Of a stretch of 64,000 nt of DNA, positions 59,807-64,000 are shown piece by piece. The stretch's first letter is position 1. The number at the start of each line of letters is the position of its first letter. The position numbers and the translations under genes were made by a program. A model generated the notes under the pieces. The model saw only the letters and a list, made by a program, of their open reading frames with translations. It made no database searches and was not told the DNA's origin. Origin of the DNA: Cupriavidus necator A5-1. GTDB lineage: Bacteria; Pseudomonadota; Gammaproteobacteria; Burkholderiales; Burkholderiaceae. Location of the stretch: contig NZ_JQLI01000008.1 in the NCBI RefSeq assembly GCF_000744095.1, positions 1,240,001 to 1,304,000 of the forward strand, given 5' to 3'.

Positions 59807-60709
59807 GTGATCAAGTGGATAATCGTCGCGGCCTACCTCGGTGCCATCCTGTATGTGCACTTCCGCGGCAAGGTAAGGCTGCGCATCTGGCGCCAGTTTC
59901 TCGACCATTCGGCGCTGGTCGCGCCGATCAACTGCTTCATGTACGCGTTCTCGGGCGTGCCGCGTACCCCGTATATCCCGGTCGAAAAATTCCCCGACCT
60001 GGAAAAGCTGCGCGCCGCCTGGCCTGAAATCCGCGACGAAGGCCTGGCGCTGGCCGCGATGCGCAAGATCAAGGCCGCGGAAAAGAACGACGACGCCGGC
60101 TTCAACTCCTTCTTCAAGTACGGCTGGAAGCGTTTCTACCTGAAGTGGTACGAGGCCCAGCACCCGTCGGCCGAAGTGCTGTGCCCCAAGACGGTGGCGC
60201 TGCTGCGCGAGCTGCCGACCGTGAAGGCCGCGATGTTCGCCGAGCTACCGCCGGGCGGCAAGCTCAACCCGCACCGCGACCCGTTCGCCGGTTCGCTGCG
60301 CTACCACCTGGGTCTGGCCACGCCCAACGACGACCGCTGCTTTATCGAGGTCGACGGCGAGCGCCACAGCTGGCGCGACGGCGAGGGCGTGGTGTTCGAC
60401 GAAACGTACCTGCACTGGGCCGAGAACCGCAGCGACGCCAACCGGCTGATCCTGTTCTGCGATATCGAGCGTCCGATGCGCTACGGCTGGGCGACCAAGT
60501 TCAATCACTGGATGGGCCGCAAGGTCATGACTGCGGCCAGCTCGCCCAATGATGAGCATGACCAGACCGGCATGATCAACCGGCTGTTCCGCTTCGTCTG
60601 GCTGGGCGGGCAATACCGCCGCCGCTTCAAGGCCTGGAACCGCAAGGCCTACTACGTGGCCAAGTTCGGGCTGATCGTGTTGGGCGTGGTGTTGGTCGTC
60701 TACCTGTAA
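59807..60709 (+). CDS. lpxO: Lipid A 2-hydroxylase-like aspartyl/asparaginyl beta-hydroxylase (LpxO family)
   Basis: A 300-residue Fe(II)/2-oxoglutarate dioxygenase. An N-terminal hydrophobic segment (IIVAAYLGAILYV) and a C-terminal one (GLIVLGVVLVVYL) would anchor it to the inner membrane. The catalytic core has NPHRDPFAGSLRYHLGL (His-x-Asp) and LHWAENRSDANRLILFCDIERP (second His and Arg). The family 2-hydroxylates acyl chains of lipid A or related lipids. GTG 59807 follows a perfect CAGGAGG. The terminator comes 10 nt after the stop. Confidence 0.88.
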   Translation: MIKWIIVAAYLGAILYVHFRGKVRLRIWRQFLDHSALVAPINCFMYAFSGVPRTPYIPVEKFPDLEKLRAAWPEIRDEGLALAAMRKIKAAEKNDDAGFNSFFKYGWKRFYLKWYEAQHPSAEVLCPKTVALLRELPTVKAAMFAELPPGGKLNPHRDPFAGSLRYHLGLATPNDDRCFIEVDGERHSWRDGEGVVFDETYLHWAENRSDANRLILFCDIERPMRYGWATKFNHWMGRKVMTAASSPNDEHDQTGMINRLFRFVWLGGQYRRRFKAWNRKAYYVAKFGLIVLGVVLVVYL

Positions 60710-60718
60710 TACGCAACA

Positions 60719-60742
60719 GAGCCGGCGCAAGCCGGCTCTTTG
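60719..60742 (+). terminator. Rho-independent terminator of lpxO
   Basis: GAGCCGGC-GCAA-GCCGGCTC followed by TTTGCTTT. Confidence 0.85.
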
Positions 60743-60787
60743 CTTTGGGCGGTCCCGCCTTTCCTTCACCTCGACAAGGAGATCGCG

Positions 60788-60899
60788 ATGCGCGCTGGTA
60801 CCGCACTGTGGCTGGCCGCCGCCATTTGCGCGACTGGCTGCACCACCACGCCTGCAGAGCGCCCGGCAGGCACCGGCGCCGCGGTCGGCATGGCGAACC
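60788..60899 (+). pseudogene. DUF333 lipoprotein gene, 5' part, broken by the IS607-type element
   Basis: ATG 60788 (AAGGAG upstream) begins a lipoprotein signal, ALWLAAAICATGC, and runs to the codon for Asn in AVGMAN at 60896-60898. There it is cut by the insertion. Joined to 63130-63272 the frame gives one 84-residue protein across AAC-CCC-GCC without an added or missing base. The intact protein would be a small outer lipoprotein of the DUF333 family. Confidence 0.85.
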
Positions 60900-61020
60900 G
60901 CTCTTCCAAATCTAAGCAAGCCTACGCATCGCTGATGGCGACGTCTTTGCAGATTTGGACGCGCGGTCACCAACCCGAGCGCGCGGTAACGCGCGCATTC
61001 GCTGCCGGTACTCCGGCAGG
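60900..61020 (-). ncRNA. Candidate omega RNA (TnpB guide RNA) at the element's right end
   Basis: The 3' end of tnpB can fold on the minus strand: hairpins CTGCCGG/CCGGCAG (61002-61019), GCGCGC/GCGCGC (60979-60996) and TCGC/GCGA (60929-60941), the last enclosed by an 8-bp stem CCAAATCT / AGATTTGG (60951-60958 with 60906-60913). That stem overlaps the tnpB stop and ends six bases before the element boundary. The guide would then be read from the flank, positions 60899 down to 60880, inside the lipoprotein gene. The 5' end is unknown. Confidence 0.5.
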
Positions 61021-62453
61021 CGCATTGAATTCACATTGGCGCCCCCTCTCGGGACTCCCGTCCATCCTTGCGGATGGAATCGCCAATCACACCGCCCGAT
61101 AGTCTGAACGGGGCCCGAGCAGGGCAGATGGGAGCAGTCCACAGCGTCGCCGACTTGCGTCAGCAGCCGCCGCAGACCGTTTTGACAGGCATTCTCGTCG
61201 CGCAGGTGGCAGGTGCCGCAGCCCGGGCAATCCCACTCCCGAATTGCGGGCGCTATCCCGCCCTCGACAACGTGACCACACGCATGGCACGTTCGCGTGG
61301 TGCCGGTTTCATCCAGCACCAGCGCATGCTTTCTGGAGCGCGTCGCGACCCACGAGACAATGTCCTTGAATGCACCGTGCATCGTTCTGTTTCTTACCGC
61401 GCGGTTGTATTTGCGGCCCTTGCCGCGGTTGGTGTTCTCCGGCACGTAGTTGCCGATCCCAATCACGTCGTAGTGCCTGCAGAGCTGGTTCGCCAGCGAA
61501 TACATGAAGTGCTTTTTCTGTTCTCGCACTTTGGTTTGCATTCGCTCCACAGCGTCGTCCAAACGCTTCCAGCGGCGACTGGGACGCCAATGCGTCGACA
61601 CCGTGCCATCGCCGTGGACGGTATCTACCCACAGCGACTTTGCTATGCACCGGTCACGCAGACTCGTTAGCCGATCGAGAATGCGCTCCGACTCCTTCAA
61701 CTTCTCAAGATTGGACAATTCGAAGGCGCGCCCCTCAGTATCCAGAGCGTAGCCAAAGTTCTTCAGGTTCGGATCGATGTAGACCACGCGCGTGCCGCGT
61801 TGCCTGGCCTTCTTCTGCCCCTTGAACGTGAACACAGCGAAATAGCGGTCGCGGCCCTCGCGGACGATCCGGCAAGTGCGAGCGCTCGCGATCTCCTTGG
61901 GTGTCTTCTCCATCTTCAGGCGCAGCGACAGCCGCTGTCCTTGCGCGTTCGCGCCGAACGACAGGTTGAGCCAACCGAACTGGGAAACATTCCAGCCTTT
62001 GCCTGGCTCGTCGTATTCCAGGCTCATCCAGTGCTTGGCCCATGCCTTGTACTTGACCCAGCCCACGTCTGGGCCGCAGCGCTGCCCGTTCTTCGACTTT
62101 CGATGCGAGGCAATGGCCTTGGCCATGCGCAGCGCGACATTCTTCAGCGGTGAAGAAAACACGCAGCGCAAGAAGGGATGACGCTCCTTGAGCGGCGGCA
62201 CGAGGTTGCGAAGCCCGATCTCGGAATAGACCTCCGACAGGAGCTTCTTGGTTCGCGCCTCATCAAGATAGCCATAGCCGCCGACGATGGACAACTCCGC
62301 CATGCGCGTCTCGACTTCGTCCTTGAGTCGATTCCATAGCCAGTTGCAGATTTTGGATTGCCCGTCGAGCTTGCCCGCAGCATCAGCGTCCACCACCAGA
62401 CGGACCTTCCTCGCGAACTGGATAGTGGTGGGATCAGCCCTCTTGAATGGCAT
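60912..62453 (-). CDS. tnpB: TnpB, IS607-type, with relocated RuvC catalytic glutamate
   Basis: A 513-residue RNA-guided nuclease relative, the transposon ancestor type of Cas12. RuvC-I is VVYIDPNLKNFGYA (Asp). At RuvC-II, where most members have Glu-Asp, this one has DVIGIGNYVPENT, that is, Gly-Asn. A Glu directly before the zinc finger, VLDETGTTRTCHACG, fits the known class with the glutamate moved. The second zinc pair is CPGC, and RuvC-III is RDENACQNGL (Asp). The 60-residue tail overlaps the candidate guide RNA. It would cut DNA at the donor site to keep the element there. It overlaps tnpA by 20 bp. Confidence 0.85.
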   Translation of the reverse strand: MPFKRADPTTIQFARKVRLVVDADAAGKLDGQSKICNWLWNRLKDEVETRMAELSIVGGYGYLDEARTKKLLSEVYSEIGLRNLVPPLKERHPFLRCVFSSPLKNVALRMAKAIASHRKSKNGQRCGPDVGWVKYKAWAKHWMSLEYDEPGKGWNVSQFGWLNLSFGANAQGQRLSLRLKMEKTPKEIASARTCRIVREGRDRYFAVFTFKGQKKARQRGTRVVYIDPNLKNFGYALDTEGRAFELSNLEKLKESERILDRLTSLRDRCIAKSLWVDTVHGDGTVSTHWRPSRRWKRLDDAVERMQTKVREQKKHFMYSLANQLCRHYDVIGIGNYVPENTNRGKGRKYNRAVRNRTMHGAFKDIVSWVATRSRKHALVLDETGTTRTCHACGHVVEGGIAPAIREWDCPGCGTCHLRDENACQNGLRRLLTQVGDAVDCSHLPCSGPVQTIGRCDWRFHPQGWTGVPRGGANVNSMRLPEYRQRMRALPRARVGDRASKSAKTSPSAMRRLA

Positions 62454-63075
62454 CTGCAGCCTCTTTCAGGGCTTTCATGGCGTGACGATTCTTGTGGGAA
62501 CGGCTGCCATAGAGGCGCGCCGAAAAGACGGTAATGATCTCAAGCACGTCGCAGGCAAGATCCTCCTCATACGTCGAATCGCCTTTGGCATTGATGATGA
62601 CGACTTCCGTTCCGAATTGCTCGCACAGAGCAAAAACGAGCTCTGCACCAAATCGCAAGAGCCGGTCCTTGTGTGTGATGACAAGCCGATCAACGCCTCC
62701 GGCACAGATACGTTTGAGCAGTTGCTTGAGGCCCTTCTTCTCATAGTTCATGCCGGAGCCGAGATCCCGGATGAGTTCGAAGGGCCATCCCTTCGCAGCG
62801 CAGAACGACTCCAGCACCTGGCACTGACGCTCCAGATCGGCCTTCTGGTCGTGGCTGGAAACGCGCGCATAGGCGAGCGTAGTACGCCCGCGCTCTGCTT
62901 CCTCGACCTTCTTGCCGGCCAACTCCATTAGAGCGGTCAAATTATAGCGACGATGACCACCCGGAGTCCGATCGGCGGAGATCTTCCCGTCGAACTCCCA
63001 TCGGCGAAGCGTGCCAGGGTGGATGCCCAGCATCGCGCACGCCTCCTTCATCGTAACTTTAGCAAGTATGCTCAT
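62434..63075 (-). CDS. tnpA: TnpA, IS607-type serine recombinase
   Basis: A 213-residue small serine transposase. Residues 1-55 are a MerR-like helix-turn-helix (KVTMKEACAMLGIHPGTLRRWEFDGKI) that binds the element ends. The catalytic domain follows: TTLAYARVSSHDQKADLERQ, where the nucleophile is in YARVS, then VITHKDRLLRFGAELV with conserved Arg. ATG 63075 is chosen; ATG 63093 is possible. It moves the element through a circular form with no target duplication. First gene of the IS pair. Confidence 0.9.
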   Translation of the reverse strand: MSILAKVTMKEACAMLGIHPGTLRRWEFDGKISADRTPGGHRRYNLTALMELAGKKVEEAERGRTTLAYARVSSHDQKADLERQCQVLESFCAAKGWPFELIRDLGSGMNYEKKGLKQLLKRICAGGVDRLVITHKDRLLRFGAELVFALCEQFGTEVVIINAKGDSTYEEDLACDVLEIITVFSARLYGSRSHKNRHAMKALKEAADAIQEG

Positions 63076-63083
63076 GGGTGATA

Positions 63084-63112
63084 ATAATTGCACACCTATA
63101 AGCAGTTTACAA
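63084..63112 (-). promoter_or_regulatory. Possible promoter of tnpA
   Basis: TTGTAA (63112-63107), 17-nt spacer, AATTAT (63089-63084). The start of transcription would fall next to ATG 63075, so the message might be leaderless. Confidence 0.3.
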
Positions 63113-63129
63113 GGGGCTGCTCACTTGCC

Positions 63130-63272
63130 CCGCCTCCGTCAACTGCACGCAACGCGGCGGCAAGCTGCAGATCGTGTCGACGCCCGGCGGGCAGACCGGC
63201 ACCTGCACCTTCCCGTCCGGCAAGCAGTGCGAGGAGTGGGCGCTGATGCGCGGCGAATGCACGCCGGGCTGA
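63130..63272 (+). pseudogene. DUF333 lipoprotein gene, 3' part
   Basis: The frame from CCC-GCC-TCC-GTC encodes the DUF333 core: ASVNCTQRGGKLQIV, GTCTFPSGKQCEEWAL and RGECTPG before TGA. This is the conserved half of the interrupted lipoprotein, and it has no start or signal of its own. Confidence 0.85.
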
Positions 63273-63291
63273 ACCACGCCCGGCCAGTCCC

Positions 63292-64000
63292 TCAGTCGCG
63301 CTGGCGCTCGTTGCCCGGCGTCTCGTAGTAGGCGCGCTTGGCGTCGTACATGCGGCTGTCCGCCAGCTTGACGGTATCGCTGAGACGATCGCCCTGCACG
63401 CAGGTGGCGTAGCCGATCGAGAAGCTCAGCCGCGCGCCCGGATAGAACTGGTTGTTCAGTTCCACCACCTTGTCGATCTGCTCGACCACTGTGGCGGCGC
63501 CGCGCTCGTCGCGCCCCGGCAGCAGGATCATGAACTCGTCGCCGCCGATGCGGGCCACGCAGGCCTGCTCGCCCACGGCCTTCTTCAGCACCTCACCGGT
63601 GCGGCGCAGCAGCCCGTCGCCGTCGGCGTGGCCGAACTGGTCGTTGACCACCTTCAGCCCGTTCAGGTCCACCGCCACCACGGTGACCGGCCATGGCCCC
63701 TTGCGGCCCAGCCGCGCCAGTTCGTCTTCGTAGTAGGCGCGGTTGTAGAGCTTGGTGAGCACGTCGTGCTTGCCCAGGAACTCTACATAGGCCTCGGCCT
63801 TCTTGCGCGCGGTGATGTCGGTGAGCGACACCAGCACTTGGTCCCAGTCCGCTTCGCGCCCCGGAAACACCGACCATTGCATGAAGACATCCACGGCGCG
63901 GCCGTCCAGTGCGTAGTTGATGACCTCGCGCTGCTGCCACAGCTTTTCATGCCAGAGGTCGATCAACTGCTCGGCAAAGTGGATGCGCATGTCGTCGCGG
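63292..64000 (-). CDS. Diguanylate cyclase (GGDEF) with PAS domain, C-terminal part
   Basis: The frame continues past the right edge of the window. The visible 236 residues hold the end of a PAS/PAC sensor (VFPGREADWDQVLVSLTDITARKKAE) and a GGDEF domain: HDVLTKLYNR, DLNGLKVVNDQFGHADGDGLLRR and RIGGDEFMILLP (active-site loop intact). It would make cyclic di-GMP. The N-terminus and signal input are outside the window. Confidence 0.85.
   Translation of the reverse strand, partial: RDDMRIHFAEQLIDLWHEKLWQQREVINYALDGRAVDVFMQWSVFPGREADWDQVLVSLTDITARKKAEAYVEFLGKHDVLTKLYNRAYYEDELARLGRKGPWPVTVVAVDLNGLKVVNDQFGHADGDGLLRRTGEVLKKAVGEQACVARIGGDEFMILLPGRDERGAATVVEQIDKVVELNNQFYPGARLSFSIGYATCVQGDRLSDTVKLADSRMYDAKRAYYETPGNERQRD

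Larger units (their letters stand above)
60900..63129 (-). mobile_element. IS607-family insertion sequence (serine transposase TnpA plus TnpB)
   Basis: About 2,230 bp with the two genes overlapping by 20 bp, both on the minus strand. No terminal inverted repeats or target duplication are seen, as expected for IS607. Excision at the C-rich junction (C60899 with C63130) restores the host reading frame exactly, so these ends are precise to one base. The left end of the element, in transcription order, is at 63129, and the right end, with the RNA scaffold, is at 60900. Confidence 0.85.

Noticed and set aside
60912..63075. CRISPR-Cas12 remnant
   Set aside because: The pairing with a serine recombinase, the 20-bp gene overlap and the absence of repeats or cas1/cas2 show an IS607-type element.

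Overview
This 64 kb window is GC-rich, gene-dense chromosomal DNA of a betaproteobacterium. The gene content and order (msbA next to waaC; rng-maf-rlmH-rsfS-nadD-hemF-purD-yebC in one run; gmk-rpoZ-spoT-greB; a histone-H1-like tail on RsfS; many Bug-type receptors and ABC importers) point to Burkholderiaceae, most likely Cupriavidus or a close relative. The genus is inferred from gene content, not from a search.

Layout. 1-13.8 kb: housekeeping genes. These are the end of msbA, heptosyltransferase waaC, a peroxidase-related gene, a lipoprotein, the long leftward operon yebC to rng, a HerA-like ATPase, a tiny DUF3149 membrane protein and upp. 13.9-28 kb: a complete aerobic nicotinate degradation locus. 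An MFS carrier, nicB-like, nicA and nicC run left; nicE, nicD, nicX and nicF run right from a shared control region. A TetR regulator, a second and canonical molybdopterin subunit, and a MarR regulator follow. Together they would take up nicotinate, hydroxylate it to 6-hydroxynicotinate (NicA plus molybdenum and cytochrome subunits), then to 2,5-dihydroxypyridine (NicC), open the ring (NicX), deformylate (NicD), deaminate (NicF) and isomerise maleate to fumarate (NicE). 28-39 kb: a Bug receptor, a DMT exporter, an atypical SDR protein, mgsA, a quinone oxidoreductase, a YkvA-like protein, a BMP-type nucleoside ABC importer and a pirin. 39.5-43.5 kb: an osmoprotectant-type ABC importer behind a strong promoter and a long leader. 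43.5-55 kb: tRNA-Ser, a glycine-zipper lipoprotein, hemW-rdgB-rph with a Ser/Thr kinase and PP2C phosphatase, then yicC, gmk, rpoZ, spoT and greB. 55-60.7 kb: tRNA-Arg, initiator tRNA-Met, small hypothetical genes, a MocR regulator facing an AhpD-like gene, and lpxO. 60.8-63.3 kb: an IS607-family element (serine recombinase plus TnpB) inserted in a DUF333 lipoprotein gene. The window ends inside a GGDEF protein.

Most unusual points. (1) The cytochrome-bearing NicB-like protein has a shortened molybdopterin domain without the active-site Glu, while an intact molybdopterin subunit is encoded separately about 6 kb away. (2) The divergent nicC and nicE promoters carry the same AGTGTGTACACT site at or beside their -10 boxes. 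(3) The TnpB shows a relocated RuvC glutamate, and its 3' end can fold like an omega RNA ending at the element boundary. (4) RsfS has a long Lys-Thr-Ala tail. (5) A near-consensus promoter precedes a roughly 395-nt structured leader upstream of the osmoprotectant operon.
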